NCBI GenBank assembly: GCA_025765615.1
Contig: JAIVFJ010000254.1
Span: forward strand, 23,584 to 87,583
Source of the DNA: Zopfochytrium polystomum
Taxonomy: Eukaryota > Chytridiomycota > Chytridiomycetes > Chytridiales > Chytridiaceae
DNA: 64,000 nt
Reading direction: 5' to 3'
Below, one piece after another: positions 32,414 to 41,286 of the stretch (position 1 is the stretch's first letter; each line of letters begins with the position of its first letter). The notes below the pieces were generated by a model. That model had not been told where the DNA came from and searched no databases. It worked only from the letters and a program-made list of their open reading frames with translations. The position numbers and the translations under genes are program-made.

Positions 32414-33565
32414 ATGGCCTTTGCGTTCCCCCCAGCGCCCAAATCGCCGCTCGGTTACCACCGAATCTTGTCCTCCAAGGCCGGCGTCAAGGTCTCCCCG
32501 CTCTGCCTCGGAACAATGAACTTTGGCGAAGCGTGGGAGGGTATGATGGGCAAGTGCTCCAAGGACACGGCGTTCGAGATCCTCGACTACTTCTTCCAAA
32601 ACGGCGGCAACTTCATCGACACCGCCAACAACTACCAGGGCGAAGAGAGCGAGCAGTGGCTCGGCGAGTGGTTCGAGTCCCGAAAGAACCGCGACCAGAT
32701 CGTCCTGGCGACCAAGTACACCACCGGATACCCAAAGCACGGCGGACCCGAGGTCATCAAGATCAACTACCAGGGCAACCATTCGAAAAGCCTCCGCCTC
32801 TCGGTCGAGGCCAGCCTCAAGAAGCTGAAGACCGACTACATCGACCTCCTGTACCTCCACTGGTGGGACTTTTCCACCTCAATCGAAGAGGTCATGCAGT
32901 CTCTCCACCGCCTCGTCCTCGCGGGTAAGGTGCTCTACCTCGGCGTCAGCGACACCCCCGCCTGGATCGTCAGTAGCGCGAACCGGTACGCCCGCGACCA
33001 CGGGCTCACCGAGTTCAGCGTCTACCAGGGCCGGTGGTCTGCCGCTGACCGCGACTTTGAAAGAGACATCCTGCCGATGGCCGCCGCGGAGGGGATGGCG
33101 CTGGTGCCGTGGGGCGTGCTCGGCCAGGGCGCGTTCAAGAGCGCGGCGGAGCTGGCAAAGGGCGACGCGGCAAGGTCCATGCACGCGTTCACAGACACCC
33201 AGCGCGCCGTCGCGGGCGTGCTCGAAAAGGTCGCGACGCGCAAAGGTACGCTGATCACGTCGGTCGCGCTCGCGTACGTGATGCACAAGGCGCCCTACGT
33301 CTTCCCGATCGTCGGCGGGCGCAAGGTCGACCACCTCAAGGGCAACGTGGAGGCGTTGTCGCTCGAGCTGACTCCCGAGGACATTGACGAGATCGAAAAC
33401 GCGGTGCCGTTCGACGTCGGGTTCCCTTACACCATGCTCTTCGAGTTCCACGGCTACCAAAAGTTCCGCACCGGCATGACGACCAGCGACATCCCACTCG
33501 TCAAGTTTGCCGGCCACGTCGACACTGTGACGCCGCTCCAGCCGATCAAGCCCAGGAAGGTTTGA
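32414..33565 (+). CDS. aldo-keto reductase 2 (NorA/aryl-alcohol dehydrogenase type)
   Basis: 383-aa single-exon paralogue of the gene at 30522-31676, transcribed away from it. The catalytic set is complete: NFIDTANNYQ (Asp, Tyr), LATKYTT (Lys), YLHWWDF (His). It has GVSDTPAWIVSSANRYARD and ends QPIKPRKV, identical in its last stretch to copy 1. Differences cluster between residues about 245 and 300 (FKSAAELAKGD to KGTLITS), a surface helix in this family that borders the cofactor site. A 5' fragment of a third copy is found at 37757. The start is the first ATG after the TATA box; the longer open frame upstream is leader sequence. Confidence 0.93.
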   Translation: MAFAFPPAPKSPLGYHRILSSKAGVKVSPLCLGTMNFGEAWEGMMGKCSKDTAFEILDYFFQNGGNFIDTANNYQGEESEQWLGEWFESRKNRDQIVLATKYTTGYPKHGGPEVIKINYQGNHSKSLRLSVEASLKKLKTDYIDLLYLHWWDFSTSIEEVMQSLHRLVLAGKVLYLGVSDTPAWIVSSANRYARDHGLTEFSVYQGRWSAADRDFERDILPMAAAEGMALVPWGVLGQGAFKSAAELAKGDAARSMHAFTDTQRAVAGVLEKVATRKGTLITSVALAYVMHKAPYVFPIVGGRKVDHLKGNVEALSLELTPEDIDEIENAVPFDVGFPYTMLFEFHGYQKFRTGMTTSDIPLVKFAGHVDTVTPLQPIKPRKV

Positions 33566-35122
33566 GAGGATTTCCGTAGGAAAGCTTCCATGTGGGCGAG
33601 CAAAGTGAGGTTTCAAATAAATGAGTGATTGAGTGCAATCGTCTGCGTTTGAAGCTGGATTGATGTGACGCAACCCAGACCTGGAAACAAAGCAGAAAAA
33701 CGAGAAGCATCTTGACTGCCTCCTTTCCTTGTCCACTTAGTCGATAGAGCTGACGTATTGTCCAGTTCTTGAGATCCAATTATGTTACAGTTCCTCTCTC
33801 TTTGCTCAAAGACTTTTTGAAAGGCTCGACTTAAGAGGCGATCCCCTTTCACTAGCTGAAGCGCAGCGCAGACGTGGTACAAGATCGTGGCGCCGTTCTT
33901 TTGCCTCGAGGAAACGGGGAATGTCGCCACTTGGGATCAGAATGGAATGGTTTTGGACACACCGGCAGCGAACGTGGCTGCGGGGCGTGGCGTCGAAGAA
34001 GTGCCATCGCTTTCGCGTACGATGGGCTTGTCGTTGGAGGCGCTCCCTGTTGAGATCGGGTATGTCTTCGACGGCTGATTCAGCAGGATAGCCAGAGTAA
34101 CCACCCCAACCACAGAAGAGAGGCGGATAGCAAAAAGCAGATGAGTGACATCACGACCCTTTTATTGGTGTGTAGTGCAAGGGAGGATGCAATAGCGACA
34201 TGCCATCGGCGCACTTAGAGTCGGAGCGGGAAAAAAATGGGCAAAATTCCAACTGGAAGTCATCGTCTTGTGGGAGAGCGTGGCCTTGGTACCCTGTGCC
34301 AAAGGAGAAAAAAAAAGTGAGGGTTTTTTTAACGGTTTGGAAAGACGTGACGAAATGGGGCAGGCGGTAGAATGGGCGGTTTCGAAAACATACTTCTCAA
34401 TTTTGTTGCTGGTTCTGCTGCTGGCGTTGCCTAGCCCTCTCTCGACGCGCCGCTGCTGCTTGTTCTTTCAAAAGCCACGCAAAAAAAAATGTTCTCCAAT
34501 CAGATAGGGAAAAAGAGCTGGAGGTGGGATGTTGAAAAGAACGAAAAGTACATACGAATTGGCGCTAAGTTGACTGCCGAACGTCCCACAACAGGCAAGC
34601 GAGATGGAAATAAAATGAAGTGAGCAATAGGGAGGGAGGGTTTTAATAAAAAAAACGGCGGCCCCTCATGTGCTTACTGGGCTGGTGCGGCGGGGACGGG
34701 CTTCCTGATATTTTTTTTTTGGGTGAAATTTGAGAGTTAAAAAGCAAGACGAGCGAATGAGTGCCAATCGCAGTGAAAACTTGTCGTGGTTGTCTGGAGG
34801 TCTGGAGTGTGTGGCGGGTTGAAATATATGTGGGGTGCTCATACGCACGGGGAGGAGGAGGATCTGCAAAAAATAAGTATCACAGAGACTTGCATCACGG
34901 CTGGGGCCGAGCAAAACCAAATGAATCATAGGTACTTACTTCGTGGCCCTTTTGGAACGAGTCGGGGGCCGCAAAATCATTTGTGGAGGAGAGGGAGAAT
35001 TTAGTAACAAAGAAGACTTCGTTGAAAGGGCTCGAGTTGTCCTTACTTGGCGGAGACAGTGAACCGCGGGTGTAGCCTGGTGAGATCAGAAGGGTGGGAA
35101 GGTGCACCAAAAATGTTAGAAT
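33566..35122. other. intergenic with unresolved splice-like signals
   Basis: No supported gene in 1.5 kb. Between about 34660 and 35110 the minus strand has a run of plausible donors and acceptors (gccaa|gtaagg, cgaa|gtaagt, ttttttgcag, aatatcag) bounding very short open pieces, such as a last one reading EARPRR or RKPVPAAPAQ. I could not assemble a coding model. Short ORFs at 33613-34078 have no domain. Confidence 0.4.
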
Positions 35123-36348
35123 TTAGAAAAAGGCGCTACTCCGGGCATCCATCGTCAGCTGCTCCATTCGTTCGTCCAGGGCGCTGGTGCGGGTTTTGAG
35201 CGTCTGAATGTAGTCCACCGTGCGCGAAAGGATGGACACCCTGTTCGGTCCACGCGACGATGCCTTGCTACCCGCCGTACCTTTACCCATTTCGGCACCA
35301 GCTCCCGCTTGTCGGCCTGGATCGTCGTCGTCGTCCTCGTCGTCCTCTTCGAAAGCGGTCGAAGAAGACGACAGCGACGAAGAGATCGATCCTGTCAGCG
35401 TCGTCGACGACGGTGGCAGGACTTGCACTAGCGCGTCGAAACAAATGCGAAGCTCGTCGCGCCGACGCTGGTCAGACACTCTGTGGGCCGTGAACCGATC
35501 CAGTGACAGTGGGGGAAGCGGAGATCCATCCGTCGGTGCGAGTGAAGGCGACGACGCGACCGTCGCTGGCATCCGTGGGGACTTGCCTTTCAGGCGTGGC
35601 GACGGCACGGCGGGTGGCGGCATGAGCACGTCGTGTGGTCGAAGGGCGGCGGGGGACGAAATGATGCCTGCGGTCAAAGTAGTCGGTGTTCCGGCAGCAG
35701 GTGATGCTGGTACACTGCTCCTGGAACTACGGCGAGTCTTGGATGCGGGTCGGGGAGGCGCGGGCTTTCTCCCTGTCGGGCTCGGCACTGGCCTTGCTGA
35801 GGAATCCGAGGATGAACTGCTCCCTAGTCGCTGGGGTGCAACAGCAATGCGAGGTAGGATTCGGACTGGCCCGCTTCGCTGAGCGCGGGGCGATGGGGAA
35901 ACGTCCGCCATTGCAGCTGTCGGGAGGGACATGGACCCTGGACTTTTCAACGGTACTGGCCCGACTGCTGGAGACGTACTGGAACTTGCAGGTAGAGACG
36001 AACGGAAAACAGACGGCGAGGAATGAATCGACAGTTGAGGAGTATTGAGTGGACTGTTACGTGGTGAGAACAAACTTATGGGTCTAAAAAAAAAAAAGCA
36101 AAGCAACGCTTGGTTGAAGATCACGCGAGACTTACACTTGAGACGATGGTGACGCGTCAGAACTTGCTGGAACGTTCAAAGCTATCTTCCCCTTTGGTGG
36201 ATTTTGCGAAGGGCTGGGCAGCTCATTACCAGCTAGACATCACGATCTTCGCCTCACCGCGGTTGGGGAAAGCGACGGCCGGCTCGAGGACCGCAAGAAC
36301 GCATATCCCGACGAGGAGGAGGAAGGCTACAAACTTGGCGAGCGGCAT
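35123..36348 (-). CDS. bHLH-like transcription factor, predicted with a hydrophobic N-terminal exon
   Basis: Predicted 360 aa from exons 36258..36348, 36136..36166 and 35123..36083, all in phase. Exon 3 is Ser/Pro-rich and then has a basic region and helix 1 (RFTAHRVSDQRRRDELRICF), an unusually long acidic/Ser loop of about 60 residues with EEDDEDDDDD, and helix 2 (NRVSILSRTVDYIQTLKTRT) running into a short leucine-type coil. The Glu that normally contacts the E-box is Asp. Exon 1 reads MPLAKFVAFLLLVGICVLAVLEP, a signal-anchor-like helix, and is preceded by TATAAAAA at 36434-36441. If the join is right the factor would be membrane-tethered; if not, exon 1 is a separate 40-aa peptide and the bHLH start is unknown. 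Confidence 0.55.
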
Positions 36349-36433
36349 TATTTTTTTAATTTTTTTTCTTTTTGGCAGGCTGAGGGAAAAACAGCTTGTT
36401 GCGTCTGGGAGGAGTTGAATAAATGTTGTCGTG

Positions 36434-36441
36434 TTTTTATA
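36434..36441 (-). promoter_or_regulatory. TATA box upstream of the bHLH-like gene
   Basis: TATAAAAA on the minus strand, 86 bases before the ATG at 36348, the usual spacing in this window. It supports exon 1 as a real transcript start. Confidence 0.5.
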
Positions 36442-36962
36442 CCCCACGGGTTTGAAAGAACAGAGAGATGATGGTGGGGGCGGAGGACACTAATCGACGC
36501 AGAACAGTGTCAAATCCGCACAGCCGAAGAGGGAGGCGGAGCCAGAACGGCGTTGAAGAATATTTGTAATGAGGAAAAGCCAGTTGAGTATTTGTGTCTG
36601 TCAAAAGCAAATGTCGGGTCCTGGCAAATAGGTGGGGGCTGAGCTTTTTTCGCGCAGTGCCAAGTTTCGCCGCAATAAGAAAATGGGCCCGGATGAATTT
36701 GCGCACCGCCAATTTTACCTGCTTCAAAGGTATTCTGACAGTAATCACCCAACGCCGGTGTGCTCCGCCGCCCCCTTCGGATGTGCGGATTTGTCACTTA
36801 TGTGCGGCAAGGGTATGCCGCACCCAGTGCAATAATATACGCGCACATCGGGATCGGCAATTGATTTACCCAACCCCACTTCACCCTCCTGCCACGACAA
36901 CCCCCCTCTGCTCCGACCATCGCAACTCGCCCAATAGATTTTTCTTCGTTACGGTCTGTAAG
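36442..36962. other. intergenic, no gene seen
   Basis: Upstream flank of the bHLH-like gene. No recognisable content. Confidence 0.4.
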
Positions 36963-37745
36963 ATGAAGACAAGCATCTGCAATTGGATTGAGGCAAAGGC
37001 TGCCCTGGACCGAAGGCATCGCGTGCTAAAAGTTGCGTCGTGGGCTGCAGCAGCAAGCCCGGTGAGGCTAATGACGGCGTTTTCGCGGCACGGTCTGCTC
37101 GACAGGATGTATTTTCGGGACATGGCGGCAGACGGCGTAATTCATGCCAACGTGAATGCTTTCGTGATTACCGGAGGGAGAGGCGATATATGCATGAGCT
37201 CAATCCCCGAACTCGGAGGCGTTATCCATCCTAACAAAGTCGACGTTGTCGGCGTCGTGGACGACCTGCCAGAGCCCGCCCGCAGGCGCAAAAGTTTATC
37301 GCTCACACAATCTGAAACGGAAGATTTTGATTGGCCCTTACGTCAGAAGGCTCGTGGGAATTCAGCGAGTGCCCCGCGCAGTGCGAACGATGGCGAAGCG
37401 GGGTCACTTTTATCACCATTGCACACCGTCAGGGAAATGAATCTCACTTCCCCCTTCCTCATCGCCACTCCCAGGCAAATGACGACTACAGCGCTCCCAG
37501 GCGTCGCCCAGAGAGCCGCGCTCAGTCATCCTCTGTCGAGTCGATGACGCCATTCCAACTTTTCTGGGATCGAATCTATAACGAGTGGAAGCGGGGCAGC
37601 TGAGAGCAGCGTCAATCGTTTGAGCAGCTGGTGAATTTCGCGTCGGAGTCTGCGGTGCCTCCTTCCATAGCGTTGGGGCGATACCAAGAGGGTGATCCTC
37701 TGAATAACGGGTATCCGTCTGAGAGTGAAGAATTGGAAACAGCAC
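36963..37745 (+). pseudogene. broken copy of the HMG-like gene (3' two-thirds)
   Basis: Collinear with exons 2-4 of the gene at 27772-29930: SRHGLLDRMYFRDM for ARHGLLDRLYFRRF, GGRGDICMSSIPELGGVIHPNKVDVVGVVDDL for the exon 3 start, then, after a frameshift near 37275, GAKVYRSHNLK; later FDWPLRQKA, then NDDYSAPRRRP, MTPFQLFW and RIYNEWKRGS. A TGA follows at 37601-37603 and the remaining tail (FEQLVNFASE..., ESEELE) is in the same register as the parent. The N-terminal exon is missing, and the HMG helix 1 to 2 segment is deleted. Confidence 0.75.
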
Positions 37746-37756
37746 ACTTAAAGAAA

Positions 37757-37888
37757 ATGGCCTTTCCCTATCCCCAACCACCAAAGCACCGCTTACTTAC
37801 CACAGAATCTTGCCCTCCAAGCCCATCGTAAATGTGCCCCGCTCTGTGTCGGCACGGAGAAATTTGTCGAAGCTAGGAAACACATGAT
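37757..37888 (+). pseudogene. 5' fragment of an aldo-keto reductase
   Basis: Begins atggcctttccctatcccc and follows the first ~45 codons of the reductases at 30.5-33.6 kb with many substitutions and indels (cagaatcttgccctccaagcc, ccccgctctgtgtcggcac, then aaacacatgatgagcaag). It starts only 12 bases after the HMG-like relic, an order not present in the intact locus, so the two scraps were joined by rearrangement. Not translatable. Confidence 0.7.
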
Positions 37889-38127
37889 GAGCAAGTTCAA
37901 CCTACATCTGCGAGAAGCCATAAGTCGTTGGCGACGACTTGACACTTTTGCTTTATTTATATTCATATTTACGTTGCCCACGGAGGGAGGGTTCAGTTTG
38001 CACAGATGGCTGTGCCTGCAATTACTTCCTGGTCTTTGCGTTTGTCCGTCGCCGAAGTACGCCCGACATCGTGCCTTCGGCTGATATGATCGGGCTGCCG
38101 TTGAAGCTATGCAAGTTCTCGTCATTA

Positions 38128-39007
38128 TCAATAGAAGTTTCGTCGGACAGTCCTTTTTGTCCAGGCGAGGAATCTCTTCCAGGTCCTCCAAACCTCGGCG
38201 ATGAGCTTGGGGCTGGCAGCGGTGAGGATCCAGAGTCTTCCGTTTCCACTTGTTATAAAGATGCAAATGAGGATAGCGTGGACAATCCCCATGACAACAA
38301 GGAGAAAGGGTACCAGGAATGGACGAACGAAACCAGGCGCGGGCCTGACAGAGTACCTAACTTGATAAAACTCAGCCGACAGTGGGATGTGAGCCGACTC
38401 ATTCGGCGCCTCCACGTCCATCAGCTGATATCCGAAGCCCGACATCGAATTTGGTTCCGCAACATTCGTCTCTGCACAAGTATAGATCAGTCCGAACGAT
38501 TTCAGTGCTTGTCAGCCTTACCAAGAAGAAGATTTTGTACTTTTCATATAGATCGGCCTTGGCAGTCGGGGGCATCTCGGGATCCTTCAGGAGTTCCAGC
38601 AACTGTTTTCGAGTCCGGGTTCGGGACTCCTTTCGATTCTGCCTCTCCTTGACAATGATGAGGCGGTGTATGACAGTTCGGCGGGTCTCGTCGACCTCGA
38701 TCTCAGGAAGGACTTGTAGCCTGCTGAGAGGCAGATCGGCAAGATTTGTGAACGGCAGGGTGCTTGCTGCCTGTGCCCATGAGCTCATCGATGATGACGA
38801 TGATGATGCGCTGACGTGGCGGGCAAATGGAACTCGAGACGGTGTGGAGGTTGTCACCGGCGGATCGGCAGTCGACGGCGAAGGGGCGGTCCCTGAACCG
38901 GGAGTCGCCGGTCGGGTGCGAGCACCACTGCGACGACTTGTAATGGCATCGTCGTCGTCGTGGTCGTGGTCGTCGTCGTCCATGGTTGTGGGTAGTATGT
39001 GATACAT
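38128..39007 (-). CDS. single-pass membrane protein of unknown function
   Basis: Predicted 275 aa from exons 38522..39007 and 38128..38469 (GTAAGG donor; acceptor gcagag|acg chosen because the other AG leads to an early stop). The N-terminal 90 residues are Asp/His-rich then Ser/Thr/Pro-rich (MDDDDHDHDDDD), the middle is charged and helical (VIHRLIIVKERQNRKESRTRTRKQLLELL), and one strong membrane helix follows (RPFLVPFLLVVMGIVHAILICIFIT) with a basic tail ending TKRTVRRNFY. Immediately after the helix an alternative frame is open to 38022 with a Ser/Gly/Pro-rich translation, so the C terminus is uncertain. I do not recognise a family. Confidence 0.5.
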
Positions 39008-39523
39008 GTGCTTGTGGGAAGTGTGGCTCTCGAAGGGATGTTTCTTCCCATTTTATGCTTTTTTTTTTGTTCTTTTTCTGTTGTGACCCACTGACAAGGG
39101 CAGCAAGAAAGGCCGAACGAATGGCTCCCACCATGGTTCTTGTCCACTCGCCACACCACCTTCACCCGCTGACGTGGGCTGTCCGATATCGTGCCCAATC
39201 GACGCCGATCCAAGCAGTGAATCTCTCAAAAGAATGGTGGTAACTAAGGGAGAGCTGATGAGCGTTTGCTTTCAAAATAAAAAAAAAAAGAGGCAGTAAA
39301 CCATGAAAGGGCTGAAAGGGAAAAACGAGCAGGAAGGAACCAACGTCGCCTGGAGAGCCTGCCCTCCGCGACGTTGTCGCAATTATCACAGGCGTCATCA
39401 TTTGACCATACAAAACGTCCTGCCAACTACTCGCCACCATGGTCGACGTCTACAACGACAATGCCACTTGTGTGGCTTGGCGCTTATGACATTTTAATTG
39501 AAAACACATTTATGGGCGACCAT
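39008..39523. other. intergenic, no gene seen
   Basis: 5' flank of the membrane-protein gene. Contains T- and A-runs at 39059-39068 and 39278-39289. No ORF with content. Confidence 0.4.
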
Positions 39524-40029
39524 TCAGGCCACAGGCAGCGCGGCAACAACCTCCTTCACGTGCTTCCAGCTGGGTGGCTGGCGGCCAATCAGTTCAACCA
39601 AGTCCGTGGTCTCCACGTACCGCCGCCGCCTCCGTCGACACCATAAACTCAACAAGCAGCCGAGGCAACCCCAACCGCGCCGCAAACTGCCCGCCAAACT
39701 CCTCCAGCAGCACGTCCGCCGAATCGACCGCCTTCCCCGCGTGCAGAGCTTGGAGCGCGTAGCGCCGAAAGTGTGCAAGATCGCGGTCACTCCGGCTTCC
39801 TTCGCGGCGTCGACGGCGCTCTTGTGCTGAAGGAAGCGGTCGGCGTGGATGTCGCCGCTTGAGACCAGGATCAGCGTTTTGACCCCTGCGAGCGCGGCTG
39901 CGAGCGGCGACTTCCAAGGTGTAGTCGAACTTGTGAGCTTCGTCGCCCGCGCGTACTTTGGCCGGGTTCGCGGGCGAGGGCGATGACGGGCTGCTTTTTG
40001 TCGATGAGGATGTCGACGGCGATGGACAT
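39524..40029 (-). pseudogene. decayed NmrA/quinone-oxidoreductase-like NAD(P)-binding protein
   Basis: Pieces of an atypical short-chain-dehydrogenase fold in shifting frames: MSIAVDILIDKKQPVIALAR at 40029 downward, then, one base out of register, AAALAGVKTLILVSSGDIHADRF and KSAVDAAKEAGVTAILHTF, and at the end DLVELIGRQPP with WKHVKEVVAAL, the usual C terminus of QOR2-type proteins. The Gly-rich dinucleotide loop expected at the N terminus is missing and at least two frameshifts are needed, so this is a relic. Confidence 0.6.
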
Positions 40030-40560
40030 GTTCGAGGTAGATGGTGAACTGAAGGCGCCTTTGCAATGGCCCGCGGAGGTTTTGAATTAGGATTTGTAAT
40101 TTATGATTACGTTGTATGAATATCAACCGGATGTTTACCAAACTATTGAGTTAACAAATTATCGGATGTAAGCAGGAGAGCGGCTGAAGGTAACGGAACA
40201 ATTTTTGATAAAACCGCGCATACGGCTGCGTTGTCTCAGAGCGGCATTTCAACCAAACACGTGAGAGTGTGTGTGTGCATTCTTGGAAGAGAAACGACTT
40301 GATGGGCGCGTGCTCAGAAAAGCATCTTGGCCAATTTGGGAAGCAAACACGGGTGGGGCGGTTGCTTCAGACCACCAATCGACCAATCGCAGCCATTGTT
40401 GCACTTTTATCGCATTTGCATGAGCTCCGAGAGCCACAGAGAGGCACAGCAAGTTAGAAAATAAATACATTTTTTCGACCGTGCGGCAAGCTCATTCCTC
40501 TTTGGAAGACCGGAACGAAGGACACTCCCGAGAACCTCCCTCCCACAGCAATCGGCAGCA
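40030..40560. other. intergenic, promoter of the 65-aa membrane protein
   Basis: No gene seen. AT-rich aaataaata at 40458-40466 is a possible TATA element about 100 bases before the ATG at 40561. Confidence 0.35.
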
Positions 40561-40758
40561 ATGTCCGATGTGAACTCCATCATGCTGCCCGTCCTCCTCG
40601 TCCCGATCTCCATCTTTGTGCTGATCGCATTCGTTAAATTCGTACAAGCGTGTGTCGCGTCGCGCTCCATCGTCCCAACACGGCAACACTTTGACGACGT
40701 CATGGGCATCAGCACCGCCACCCCTGCGCTGGACTCGGCTCAGCGGCTGAGTGATTGA
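40561..40758 (+). CDS. small membrane protein, 65 aa
   Basis: Short ORF with a good ATG context (cggcagcaATGtcc). MSDVNSIM is followed by one hydrophobic helix (LPVLLVPISIFVLIAFVKFVQACV) and a polar C-terminal tail. An AT-rich element and a pyrimidine-rich leader precede it. No family recognised; coding status rests on ORF, helix and promoter context only. Confidence 0.4.
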   Translation: MSDVNSIMLPVLLVPISIFVLIAFVKFVQACVASRSIVPTRQHFDDVMGISTATPALDSAQRLSD

Positions 40759-41286
40759 TAGTGATCGAAAGCGGGCACACCCCCCTCCCTATCCCTCAGT
40801 TCTACACTCACTCGTGGAAGAGTAACGTTGGTCTAGCACATCCAGAAGTCTGGTCCAACTCCCCTTTATGTTCCTCAGATCAACAGCCCCCATTGCTTGC
40901 TCTCACCCTTCCTCTTCGCCCTCCTGTGGTTCCCCTCATTGAATTTGAGTAAACGATACCTCATTTAAAATTCTTTCCACTTTCTGTTTCAATTCATTGC
41001 TACGGGCTTCTCTCTTGCGATCGGGGCCGATGAGGATTGTGGACACTACATAACCACTGCCCATTAACGTAGGGGTCCGATGTGCCGAAGGTGCTGCACC
41101 TGGTCAGCTCGGGATTGAGCCCATCCTGTGGTGATTACTAAATCATGTCGTGCCAAGTGATACCCACAAAAAATTCCCGGAAAGTAGGGTGGTCGTTGTG
41201 GACAAGAAGGAGCAGAGCGACAGACTCCCTGCTCGGTTGACGCCCAAACCCTCGTCTCTCGATTTCCGCCAGCAGCACCAGCCCAA
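40759..41286. other. 5' flank of the PAK kinase gene
   Basis: No gene seen. Pyrimidine-rich around 40860-40930. Confidence 0.4.

Larger units (their letters stand above)
30522..33565. repeat. inverted repeat formed by the reductase pair
   Basis: Arms 30522-31676 and 32414-33565 encode nearly the same protein in opposite directions around a 737-base spacer, so the DNA is a 3-kb imperfect palindrome in the coding arms. Origin by inverted duplication is the simple explanation. Confidence 0.8.

Noticed and set aside
33613..34078. Two opposite short ORFs downstream of reductase 2
   Set aside because: Overlap each other and show no family features; kept only as intergenic.
38022..38249. Alternative Ser/Gly-rich C-terminal frame after the membrane helix of the 38-39 kb gene
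   Set aside because: Lacks a splice junction that joins it to the helix; the helix frame itself stays open to 38128, so that end was preferred, with the doubt stated.
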